This document shows, one piece after another, positions 14,352-20,953 of a DNA stretch of 25,943 bases (positions are counted from its first letter, which is position 1; every line of letters begins with the position of its first letter). Origin of the DNA: an uncultured Lachnospiraceae bacterium (lineage in GTDB: Bacteria; Bacillota; Clostridia; Lachnospirales; Lachnospiraceae); NCBI GenBank assembly GCA_937950565.1, contig CALFCS010000012.1, positions 1 through 25,943 on the forward strand, read 5' to 3'. The translations under genes were made by a program, and so were the position numbers. The notes under the pieces were generated by a model. That model was not told the DNA's origin, ran no database searches, and saw only the letters and a program-made list of their open reading frames with translations.

Positions 14352-16194
14352 GACTTTCACCTCCCGTAATCGCTCCTGTCGGACAAAGCTGGCTGCACAG
14401 AGTGCATCCGGTACAAAGAGAAGCGTCAATACATACTTTATCTTCTTCAGTTGTCAGTGCAGGACATCCAAGTTCCCGAATACATTTTTTACAGAAAATG
14501 CATTTTTCCCAATCAACTTTAAGTGGACTTAAAGGCTTTGTAACAGCAATACACGGAGATTTAAAAATAATCGCTTTCACTCCGGGTTCACTGGAGACAC
14601 GTTTTACACATTCAACTGATGCTTTGTAATCCAGAGGGTCAACAGTTTCAATAACGGTAAGGCCGATTCCCTTAAGAACCGCCTCAATATTTACTTTCTG
14701 TACAACTTCGCCCATCATGGTATGTCCGGTGCCGGGGTGCGGCTGATGTCCGGTCATGGCGGTCGTGGAGTTGTCAAGTATGATCAATGTCATCTCAGCC
14801 TGGTTGTAAACAGCATTTACAACCCCGGTAATGGCAGAAGCAAAGAATGTTGAATCTCCGACAAATGCAAAGCAGGAAGTGTCTGGTTCGATTCTTCCGA
14901 CTCCCTGGGAGATGCCAAGGCCTGCGCCCATGCAAAGGCAGGTGTCCACCATATCAAGCGGCATAGCATTACCCAGTGTATAGCATCCGATGTCGCCGCA
15001 GAAAATGGTCTTTTTCCCCTTCATGGCAGTCTTTACCGCATAGAAGGAAGCCCGGTGCGGACATCCGGCGCAAAGCACGGGAGGACGTACCGGAAGAGGA
15101 GGAGCTGCTTCGGAAGCCGTGTCCTGTCCGGCGTCTGCCGTCTGCACTTTCTCTGGTTCTCCTGGCTGTAGGAAGGCGGCAATGGCTTCTTTCACATTGT
15201 CTCGTGAATTTTCTCCTGCGTTGCCGATGTGGTGCGTTAGTTTCCCATATATTTTTGTAGAAAGATGATGTTTTCCGCATAGATAAGTCAGTTCCCGCTC
15301 GATGACCGGATCCAGTTCTTCCACACATAACACTTCATCCAGCCCGTTCAGGAATTCTAACGCAAGCTTCTCCGGGAAGGGATGGGGAGTCGCAACCTTC
15401 AATGTCTTTACCATCTGTGTCTGTGTCAGGAATTCCATGACATAAGTGAAACTGATACCTCCGGCGGCGATGCCCTTTTTAAGAGTCTCTGCTTCTTTTG
15501 CGGCCGGGTAAATATGGTTTCTTTTATATGTAGAAAAATCTTCTGCAAGCGTTACATTTCGTTCCTCTATCTTGATGTGATTCTGATAGGAGAGCCTTGG
15601 AAAGATAACCCAGCGGCCGGAATCCTTGATAAATCCTTCCGGCACATTTTTCTTGTATTCATCCGGATCCTTTACCGTGACAGAAGCATAGGCGTGACAG
15701 ACTCTTGTGGTAGGTCTTAAGAAAACCGGAGTATGATATTTTTCCGAATATTCAAAAGCCTCCTGTATCATTTCATAGGCTTCCTGTGCAGAAGACGGGT
15801 CGAAGCATGGGAGCTTGGAAAATGCTGCAAAATGCCTTGTGTCCTGTTCCGTCTGCGAGGAGACCGGGCCCGGGTCATCAGCGACCAAAACGACCATGCC
15901 GCCCTTTACTCCGATATATTCCAGACTCATAAGCGGGTCAGAAGCTACATTGAGTCCCACCTGCTTCATTGTTACCATGCTGCGCGCACCGCAGTATGCG
16001 GCGCCTGCCGCAACCTCCATGGCGGCTTTTTCATTTACAGACCATTCTACATAGATATCATCAGTACGCCGCTTTGCCACGGTTTCCAACACTTCTGTAG
16101 AAGGAGTTCCGGGGTATCCGGAGACAAGATTAACTCCGGCGGCAACAGCGCCCATGGCGATGGCCTCGTTTCCCATTAAAAATTCTTTATGCAT
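14344..16194 (-). CDS. iorA: Indolepyruvate:ferredoxin oxidoreductase, alpha subunit
   Basis: A 616-aa thiamine diphosphate enzyme subunit of normal length. The N-terminal half is the pyrimidine-type domain (GNEAIAMGAVAAGVNLVSGY then PGTPSTEV). The TPP-binding domain carries AGCPHRASFYAV, GDIGCYTLG and GDSTFFASAITGVVNAVYN. Two C-terminal cluster motifs, CIFCKKCIRELGCP and CTGCTLCSQLCPTG, bind [4Fe-4S]. It oxidatively decarboxylates aryl pyruvates from Trp, Phe or Tyr to arylacetyl-CoA and reduces ferredoxin. AGAGGTG precedes ATG 16194. The gene heads the leftward iorA-iorB-paaK operon. A Pro/Ala/Gln-rich linker near residues 340-370 separates the domains. Confidence 0.93.
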   Translation of the reverse strand: MHKEFLMGNEAIAMGAVAAGVNLVSGYPGTPSTEVLETVAKRRTDDIYVEWSVNEKAAMEVAAGAAYCGARSMVTMKQVGLNVASDPLMSLEYIGVKGGMVVLVADDPGPVSSQTEQDTRHFAAFSKLPCFDPSSAQEAYEMIQEAFEYSEKYHTPVFLRPTTRVCHAYASVTVKDPDEYKKNVPEGFIKDSGRWVIFPRLSYQNHIKIEERNVTLAEDFSTYKRNHIYPAAKEAETLKKGIAAGGISFTYVMEFLTQTQMVKTLKVATPHPFPEKLALEFLNGLDEVLCVEELDPVIERELTYLCGKHHLSTKIYGKLTHHIGNAGENSRDNVKEAIAAFLQPGEPEKVQTADAGQDTASEAAPPLPVRPPVLCAGCPHRASFYAVKTAMKGKKTIFCGDIGCYTLGNAMPLDMVDTCLCMGAGLGISQGVGRIEPDTSCFAFVGDSTFFASAITGVVNAVYNQAEMTLIILDNSTTAMTGHQPHPGTGHTMMGEVVQKVNIEAVLKGIGLTVIETVDPLDYKASVECVKRVSSEPGVKAIIFKSPCIAVTKPLSPLKVDWEKCIFCKKCIRELGCPALTTEEDKVCIDASLCTGCTLCSQLCPTGAITGGESHE

Positions 16195-16297
16195 AAATTC
16201 ACCTCTGTAACATTTTTATTCTACCATTCTATCATAATTTAGAGTTTTGTGTTAGATTTTTTGGAAAATGGAATAAGAAAAATGTTCTGCTGTATTA

Positions 16298-16326
16298 TTG
16301 AATATTTATATGGCTCATGCTATAAT
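16298..16326 (+). promoter_or_regulatory. Sigma-A-type promoter for pyrE
   Basis: TTGAAT at 16298-16303 and TATAAT at 16321-16326 have a 17-nt spacer. Transcription should begin near 16333, right at the first pyrimidine-rich hairpin arm of the leader. The rest of the 236-nt iorA-pyrE intergenic region shows no gene; a minus-strand TATGAT near 16236 might serve iorA but has no convincing -35. Confidence 0.8.
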
Positions 16327-16329
16327 ATT

Positions 16330-16373
16330 TTCCTGTATATAGGAAGTTTTCCTGTATGCAGGAAAAATTTTTT
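16330..16373 (+). promoter_or_regulatory. Attenuator-like leader of pyrE (two alternative hairpins and a T-tract)
   Basis: Arm TTCCT (16330-16334) pairs with AGGAA (16341-16345). A second perfect hairpin, TTTTCCTG (16347-16354) with CAGGAAAA (16359-16366) around TATG, is followed by six T (16368-16373) and is a textbook intrinsic terminator. The AGGAA of the first hairpin can instead pair with TTCCT of the second, giving a mutually exclusive antiterminator. It lies between the promoter and the pyrE start, so premature termination could set pyrE level. The sensing factor is unknown. Confidence 0.6.
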
Positions 16374-16430
16374 GGATACGGATAGATAGAAAATATGGAA
16401 ACTTGGCATAAATAAAGGAGTTTTGAAGAT

Positions 16431-17111
16431 ATGGAAAACTATAAGCAGGAATTTATTGAATTTATGGTGGAAAGTGATGTGTTAAAGTTCGGAGAATTTA
16501 CCCTGAAAAGCGGTAGAAAGTCTCCGTTTTTTATGAATGCGGGAGCTTATGTGACCGGCTCTCAGCTGAAGCGGCTGGGAGAATATTATGCGAAGGCGAT
16601 CCATGCTGCATACGGAGATGATTTTGATGTATTGTTTGGACCGGCTTACAAAGGAATCCCGTTAGGAATCGTAACAGCAATCGCATATAGTGAATTATAT
16701 GGAAAAGAGGTCCGCTACTGCTCTGACCGTAAGGAGGAGAAGGACCATGGCGCAGATAAGGGAAGCTTCCTTGGAAGCAAATTAAAGGATGGCGACCGTG
16801 TGATCATGATTGAGGATGTGACGACATCAGGCAAATCCATGGAGGAGACTGTTCCGAAGGTGAAGGGCGCTGCGGATGTGACGATCGTGGGGCTGATGGT
16901 TTCCTTAAACCGTATGGAAGTTGGAAAAGGCGGAGAAAAATGTGCGCTTGATGAGATTCGGGATTTGTATGGATTTGAGACAAGTGCAATTGTAACGATG
17001 GCAGAGGTCGTAGAACATCTGTACAACAGAGAGTGCCAGGGAAGAATTGTTATTGACGATACATTAAAGGCGGCAATTGATGCATACTATAAGGAATATG
17101 GTGTAATGTGA
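16431..17111 (+). CDS. pyrE: Orotate phosphoribosyltransferase
   Basis: A 226-aa type I phosphoribosyltransferase that makes OMP from orotate and PRPP in pyrimidine synthesis. Family features are FTLKSGRKSPFFMNAG, FGPAYKGIPLG, the catalytic-loop region RKEEKDHGADKG and the PRPP loop IMIEDVTTSGKSM. AAAGGAG precedes ATG 16431 by about 10 nt. No other pyr gene is visible in the window. The last codons (Gly-Val-Met-stop) coincide with the left end of a repeat element that recurs upstream of purE. The leader carries a terminator-like hairpin, so expression is probably controlled by attenuation. Confidence 0.95.
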   Translation: MENYKQEFIEFMVESDVLKFGEFTLKSGRKSPFFMNAGAYVTGSQLKRLGEYYAKAIHAAYGDDFDVLFGPAYKGIPLGIVTAIAYSELYGKEVRYCSDRKEEKDHGADKGSFLGSKLKDGDRVIMIEDVTTSGKSMEETVPKVKGAADVTIVGLMVSLNRMEVGKGGEKCALDEIRDLYGFETSAIVTMAEVVEHLYNRECQGRIVIDDTLKAAIDAYYKEYGVM

Positions 17112-17176
17112 ACACTTGGCGAGGTTATTACACGAGCCTAGTGAGAACATATGCCCTTGCGGTGTGATGTGAACAC
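17100..17176 (+). repeat. Structured intergenic repeat, copy 1
   Basis: A 77-nt element beginning in the last codons of pyrE. Its 52-nt core (17104-17155) matches copy 2 (20262-20312) at all positions except a single-base indel. GGTGTAATGTGAACAC and GGTGTGATGTGAACAC stand at its two ends as direct repeats, each able to form a GTGT/ACAC stem with a 7-nt loop. The centre has an imperfect inverted repeat, CACTTGGC with GCCTAGTG. It ends 24 nt before the next start codon. Its function is unknown; a structured RNA or a small mobile repeat are both possible. Confidence 0.8.
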
Positions 17177-17200
17177 GGAATATTAACAGGAGGGATTCGC

Positions 17201-17353
17201 ATGAATGAGAAAGCATATAAGTCAATGGGGTTTGCGGGTGTTGCCGGAATTACAGTTGGCATTATTATACTAGTTACCGGAATCGCTACAGGAATTGTTG
17301 CGATTGTCAGCGGAGCAAAACTGTTGAAGGATAAACAAGGTCTGACTTTTTAG
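17201..17353 (+). CDS. Small single-span membrane peptide (50 aa)
   Basis: ATG 17201 with a perfect AGGAGG 7 nt upstream opens a 50-codon frame. The peptide has a short N-terminus (MNEKAYKSMGFAG), a long hydrophobic region rich in Ile, Val and Gly that could form one or two membrane passes, and a basic tail (GAKLLKDKQG). I do not recognise a named family, and its role is unknown. The strong ribosome site and position in a same-strand gene row support it as real. It lies between repeat copy 1 and a VanZ-like gene 29 nt downstream. Confidence 0.7.
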   Translation: MNEKAYKSMGFAGVAGITVGIIILVTGIATGIVAIVSGAKLLKDKQGLTF

Positions 17354-17382
17354 AAAGACTTGATTGAAAGGATGCTGTATTT

Positions 17383-17856
17383 TTGAATTATAAAAATAAA
17401 AAAAGAATTCGTTTACTGGGAAAAGTATGCTTTATCCTGTATATCGGATTTATTATATATTTTCTTATATTTTCCGACTGGTACGGGCGGACGACAACCG
17501 GCATGGAGGAGTATCATTATAACCTTGTCCTGTTTAAAGAAATCAAACGGTTTTGGGAGTACCGCCACCAGGTAGGATTGTTTGCGATGTTTACAAATCT
17601 TTTCGGAAATGTACTGATATTTATGCCGTTTGGTTTTTTTATGCCGATGGCAAGCAAATATCACAGCTTTTTTTCAGCTCTGTTCTGGAGCTTCAGTCTG
17701 AGCCTTGGCGTTGAGAGCTTTCAGCTTGTATCAAAGGTAGGCTGTTTTGACGTGGATGATATTCTGCTGAATACAATCGGCGGAGCTTTGGGATATGTGG
17801 TATTTGTGATCTGTGCTGCAATAAGGAGAAGATATGTTAAGAAAAAGAAAAAATAG
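17383..17856 (+). CDS. VanZ-like membrane protein
   Basis: A 157-aa protein with about four membrane spans. It shows the VanZ-domain pattern: GNVLIFMPFGFFMP, a SLSLGVESFQL segment and FDVDDILLNTIGGALGY. The first VanZ is linked to low-level teicoplanin resistance, but most chromosomal VanZ-like proteins have no proven role, so glycopeptide resistance should not be assumed. The frame opens with TTG 17383 after GAAAGGATG; no upstream ATG stays in frame. Its end overlaps the next gene by 23 nt. The basic C-terminus (RRRYVKKKKK) is consistent with a cytoplasmic end. Confidence 0.82.
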   Translation: MNYKNKKRIRLLGKVCFILYIGFIIYFLIFSDWYGRTTTGMEEYHYNLVLFKEIKRFWEYRHQVGLFAMFTNLFGNVLIFMPFGFFMPMASKYHSFFSALFWSFSLSLGVESFQLVSKVGCFDVDDILLNTIGGALGYVVFVICAAIRRRYVKKKKK

Positions 17857-18208
17857 AAAAACTGCGGGAGAACGGGCGAAGAACCGGAAAAAGATGGTGA
17901 AGACCAAATACGGCCAGAGGCCCTTCCGACATTCAAAAAAAGGTGTGAGCTCCTGTATTCTGGCTTCTTTTGCTTTTGTAATCCTAATTGGAATGCTCAT
18001 TATTTCATTTCATTTCAAGGGTGATATGAATATTTTGGCAGGATTTGTGAGTATTGCCGTGCTGGTTATGGCTGGCAGAGGACTGTACATGGCGGTGAAA
18101 GGTTTTAAAGAGCGGGAGAGAAATTACATAACATGTAAAGTTGGAATAGGCTTAAATATATTCCTTCTTCTCATGATGATATTGATATTTATCAGGGGGC
18201 TTTTATAG
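17834..18208 (+). CDS. Small membrane protein of unknown function
   Basis: A 124-aa protein. The first 45 residues are strongly basic (RKRKNRKTAGERAKNRKKMV), followed by RPFRHSKKG and three predicted membrane spans. The pattern of a basic cytosolic head with 'HSKKG' just before the first span is one I associate with uncharacterised Clostridial membrane proteins, but I cannot name the family with confidence. AAGGAG lies about 7 nt before ATG 17834, inside the 3' end of the VanZ-like gene. Its stop touches the next ATG directly, so it is part of the same operon. Confidence 0.75.
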   Translation: MLRKRKNRKTAGERAKNRKKMVKTKYGQRPFRHSKKGVSSCILASFAFVILIGMLIISFHFKGDMNILAGFVSIAVLVMAGRGLYMAVKGFKERERNYITCKVGIGLNIFLLLMMILIFIRGLL

Positions 18209-20257
18209 ATGGTAGAAGAGCGGTATGAACTGGCGGTAGAAAGAATACGGGAAATGCAGGCGGAGCAGACGGTGGCAGAACCGTTCCGGCATTGTTTTCG
18301 GAAAATGTCGGAATTTGTCATTATGATAAATGAGCTGAAAGAATTGATTTATGGTGGAAGCTACGATAGTTTTACGCTGGATGAACTGGAGGCATGGAAC
18401 CGAAGGCTTTATGAAGATATTTTCCCGGAAAATTATGAGAAAAGCTATGCAAATCCGTCCTTTGCGGCGACCGGGCTCGGGGAAGAATATGGGCAGCTGC
18501 TGAGTTTTTTGTACACGGAGCTTCGCGGGGCGATTGCTTATACATTTGAAAAGAAAACAGAATATCTGGATATTTTGTTTGAACTTCTGATTGAGATTTA
18601 TAATCAGTTTGAGGAAGATGAGAGACCAGAGATTCGGAATATAAAGGAAATCATCTACTGGTATGCCAGCGATTACTGTGATGTGTTTGTGGCAGATAAG
18701 ATTCTGGAGCAGATGGATCCGGCCCAGGACTTTGCAGTAAAGATTATCCAGGACAGTGATTTGAATGATGTCCGGTATCTGTATCGCTTTGGTGAGTATA
18801 TCAGTGAAAATGAGAGAAAGACTGCAGAGCATCTGGCAGAGCTTCCGGAGGAAACGATACGGAAGATGGCGGATGTGTATACAGAGGGATATCGTATCGG
18901 ATTTGTCAACACGGGAAAGGATTTGACGAAAAAATCAGTTGTAAATATCCGCTATGTGCTGGGTTTTGAACGTGTTGTAAAGAAAGCGATTGAGAATTTT
19001 GAAAAAATGGGATTAAAACCAGTTATTTATCGTACAGCGGTTAGCGTGCTTACAAAACGCCAGCATTTGAAAATCGGTTACTATGGCGGAATTCCGAATA
19101 AACAGTATGAATATGATCACAAAGATGACGTGGGACTTTTCCTTGACAAGCAGTTTGTAGAGCGCAGGCTGGAAGTGATGAAGACGGTATATGAGCAGAA
19201 CAAGGAGCTGGCAGCAGGTTTTGCGGGACCAGCCTGCATTGAGATGTTTGGAGAGCGTCCTTTTGTGCCGCATCCAAAGCCGGAAGCGGTGCATTTGACT
19301 TCGAAGCAGGAGAAGCTGTCGCTTTCCTATGACAGCCGGGCAGGCGAGATTACCAATACTTATATCCGCGGGGATGAGAGAAGCTTTACGATTATTGCCT
19401 ATCCGGTGCCGGAGATCGGAGACAGGTATGAAGAAATCTTTGATGAGATTATCCGGATTAATACTCTGGATGCAAAGCTTTATGAGACTGTGCAGCAGAC
19501 GTTGATCGATGCTTTGGATCAGGGCAGGTACGTGCGTGTCTTGGGAGGAAACGGAAACCGGACGAATCTGACCGTGCAGCTTTACAGGCTGGCAGACCGG
19601 GAGAAGGAGACAATCTTTGAAAATTGTGTGGCGGATGTTAACATTCCGGTGGGAGAGGTATTTACCTCTCCGGTTCTGGAAGGTACGAACGGGGTGCTGC
19701 ATGTCAGCAGTGTTTATCTGAATGAGCTTCAGTATAAAGATCTGGAGATTACTTTTGCAAATGGAATGATCGCAGACTATAACTGCAGCAATTTTGAGCG
19801 GGAGCTTGAGAATAAAGAATATATCCAGGATAATATACTGCATAAACATCCGACACTGCCGCTGGGAGAGTTTGCAATTGGAACGAATACGACAGCTTAT
19901 GTGGCGGCAAAAAAATATGGGATCGAGGATAAGCTTCCGATTCTGATTGCGGAAAAAATGGGTCCGCATTTTGCCGTGGGCGACACCTGTTACAGTTGGA
20001 GTGAAGATATCAAGGTATATAATCCGAATGGGAAGGAGATAGTGGCAAGAGATAATTCTGTGTCACTTCTGAGAAAGGAAGATGTGTCAAAAGCATATTT
20101 CCACTGCCATACGGATATTACAATCCCATATGAAGAGCTGAAAAGTATCAGCGTGGTGGCGGAAGACGGAACAGAGACTGTGCTTCTTGAAAATGGAAGG
20201 TTTGTCCTTCCGGGAACGGAGATTCTGAACGAACCGTTGAAAAACGTGGGTAAATAA
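18209..20257 (+). CDS. M29-family metalloaminopeptidase with N-terminal extension
   Basis: A 682-aa protein whose C-terminal about 460 residues match M29 (AmpS/aminopeptidase T) peptidases. Candidate metal ligands fall in family order: E483 in VGEVFTSPVLEG, E554 in LPLGEFAIGTN, H587 in MGPHFAVGDTCY, and H634 and D636 in FHCHTDITIPY. These enzymes remove N-terminal residues from peptides in the cytoplasm using a two-metal site. Typical members have about 410 residues. Here about 215 extra N-terminal residues, largely helical and acidic, have no function I can assign. No signal peptide is seen. ATG 18209 directly follows the previous stop, with AGGGGGC upstream. It is the last gene of the islet before the purE promoter. 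Confidence 0.8.
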   Translation: MVEERYELAVERIREMQAEQTVAEPFRHCFRKMSEFVIMINELKELIYGGSYDSFTLDELEAWNRRLYEDIFPENYEKSYANPSFAATGLGEEYGQLLSFLYTELRGAIAYTFEKKTEYLDILFELLIEIYNQFEEDERPEIRNIKEIIYWYASDYCDVFVADKILEQMDPAQDFAVKIIQDSDLNDVRYLYRFGEYISENERKTAEHLAELPEETIRKMADVYTEGYRIGFVNTGKDLTKKSVVNIRYVLGFERVVKKAIENFEKMGLKPVIYRTAVSVLTKRQHLKIGYYGGIPNKQYEYDHKDDVGLFLDKQFVERRLEVMKTVYEQNKELAAGFAGPACIEMFGERPFVPHPKPEAVHLTSKQEKLSLSYDSRAGEITNTYIRGDERSFTIIAYPVPEIGDRYEEIFDEIIRINTLDAKLYETVQQTLIDALDQGRYVRVLGGNGNRTNLTVQLYRLADREKETIFENCVADVNIPVGEVFTSPVLEGTNGVLHVSSVYLNELQYKDLEITFANGMIADYNCSNFERELENKEYIQDNILHKHPTLPLGEFAIGTNTTAYVAAKKYGIEDKLPILIAEKMGPHFAVGDTCYSWSEDIKVYNPNGKEIVARDNSVSLLRKEDVSKAYFHCHTDITIPYEELKSISVVAEDGTETVLLENGRFVLPGTEILNEPLKNVGK

Positions 20258-20265
20258 GGTATAAT
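20237..20265 (+). promoter_or_regulatory. Sigma-A-type promoter for the purE operon
   Basis: TTGAAA (20237-20242) lies in the last codons of the aminopeptidase gene. TATAAT (20260-20265) follows after exactly 17 nt. The -10 box is inside the left end of repeat copy 2, so the transcript should begin within that element and carry most of it as a leader of about 140 nt. Confidence 0.8.
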
Positions 20266-20330
20266 GTGAACACTTGGCGAGGTATTACACGAGCCTAGTG
20301 AGAACATATGCCTTTAAGGTATGATGAACC
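20258..20330 (+). repeat. Structured intergenic repeat, copy 2 (purE leader)
   Basis: A 73-nt copy of the element at 17100-17176. The core differs by one indel. The flanks vary together: the GGTGT/GGTGT pair of copy 1 is GGTAT/GGTAT here, and the right-end hairpin changes from GTGT/ACAC to AGGT/ACCT, both with a 7-nt loop. Paired change of this sort suggests that RNA structure is kept. The element sits directly after the aminopeptidase stop codon and forms the first part of the predicted purE leader. Confidence 0.8.
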
Positions 20331-20338
20331 TATAGGAG

Positions 20339-20374
20339 ACAGACGTGGATGGGGAGTGATTTTCCCTTATCTGT
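20339..20374 (+). promoter_or_regulatory. Imperfect hairpin in the purE leader
   Basis: ACAGA (20339-20343) can pair with TCTGT (20370-20374), and GGGA (20352-20355) with TCCC (20363-20366) inside it. No T-tract follows. It may form a second leader structure upstream of the purE ribosome site. I do not recognise it as a known purine riboswitch. Confidence 0.3.
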
Positions 20375-20410
20375 GTTCAAATATATTACAGAAAAGGAAG
20401 GAAAACGACT

Positions 20411-20923
20411 ATGCCAAAGGTAGGAATTATAATGGGCAGTGACTCAGACTTAAAGGTCATGAGTAAGGCAGCAGCAATGCTGGAGGAATTTGGAATTGCG
20501 TATGAAATGACGATTATTTCTGCGCACCGGGAGCCGGATGAACTGATTGCATGGACGCGAGGAGCTGAAAGCAGGGGAATCAAGGTTATGATAGCAGGAG
20601 CCGGAATGGCGGCTGCGCTTCCGGGAATGTGTGCGGCGCTTTTTCCAATGCCGGTGATTGGAGTTCCGTTGTCCGGTAAGAATCTGGATGGAATGGATGC
20701 GGTATTTTCAATTATGCAGATGCCGCCGGGAGTGCCTGTTGCGACAGTCGCAATTGACGGGGCGAAAAATGCGGCGATTCTTGCAGCGAAAATTCTTGCC
20801 GCGTCAGATGAGGCATTGTTAGAAAAAATAAAAGCATATACAGAAGAGATGAAAGAGACGGTAAAGGGAAAAGCAGCGAAGCTTTCGGAAATCGGCTATG
20901 AAGCATATCTTGCCGGAAAGTAA
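20411..20923 (+). CDS. purE: N5-carboxyaminoimidazole ribonucleotide mutase (PurE class I-like)
   Basis: A 170-aa enzyme of purine synthesis that makes CAIR. The N-terminal motif IIMGSDSDLKVM and the active-site SAHREPDEL are intact. The AGAG loop is followed by LPGMCAALFPMPVIGVPLS and IMQMPPGVPVATVAI, as in class I enzymes. One oddity: the class I consensus AAHLPG reads AAALPG, with Ala at residue 69 in place of the usual His. AAGGAAGG precedes ATG 20411. It is the first gene of purE-purM-purN-purD. purK, purC, purF, purL and purH are not in the window. Confidence 0.95.
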   Translation: MPKVGIIMGSDSDLKVMSKAAAMLEEFGIAYEMTIISAHREPDELIAWTRGAESRGIKVMIAGAGMAAALPGMCAALFPMPVIGVPLSGKNLDGMDAVFSIMQMPPGVPVATVAIDGAKNAAILAAKILAASDEALLEKIKAYTEEMKETVKGKAAKLSEIGYEAYLAGK

Positions 20924-20953
20924 GCAGGAGATTACAAGAGAAGGAGAGACATT

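Noticed and set aside
17100..17176. The intergenic repeat considered as a known purine, ZTP, PRPP, THF or T-box riboswitch
   Set aside because: None of the conserved core strings that I know for these aptamers is present, so it is reported as an unknown element only.
17383..17856. VanZ-like gene as evidence of glycopeptide resistance
   Set aside because: No vanHAX or vanRS genes are present, and chromosomal VanZ-like proteins are common with no proven resistance role.
19013..19969. A 318-codon minus-strand open frame opposite the M29 aminopeptidase
   Set aside because: It covers the conserved peptidase coding region, has no family motif, and is interpreted as a shadow frame.
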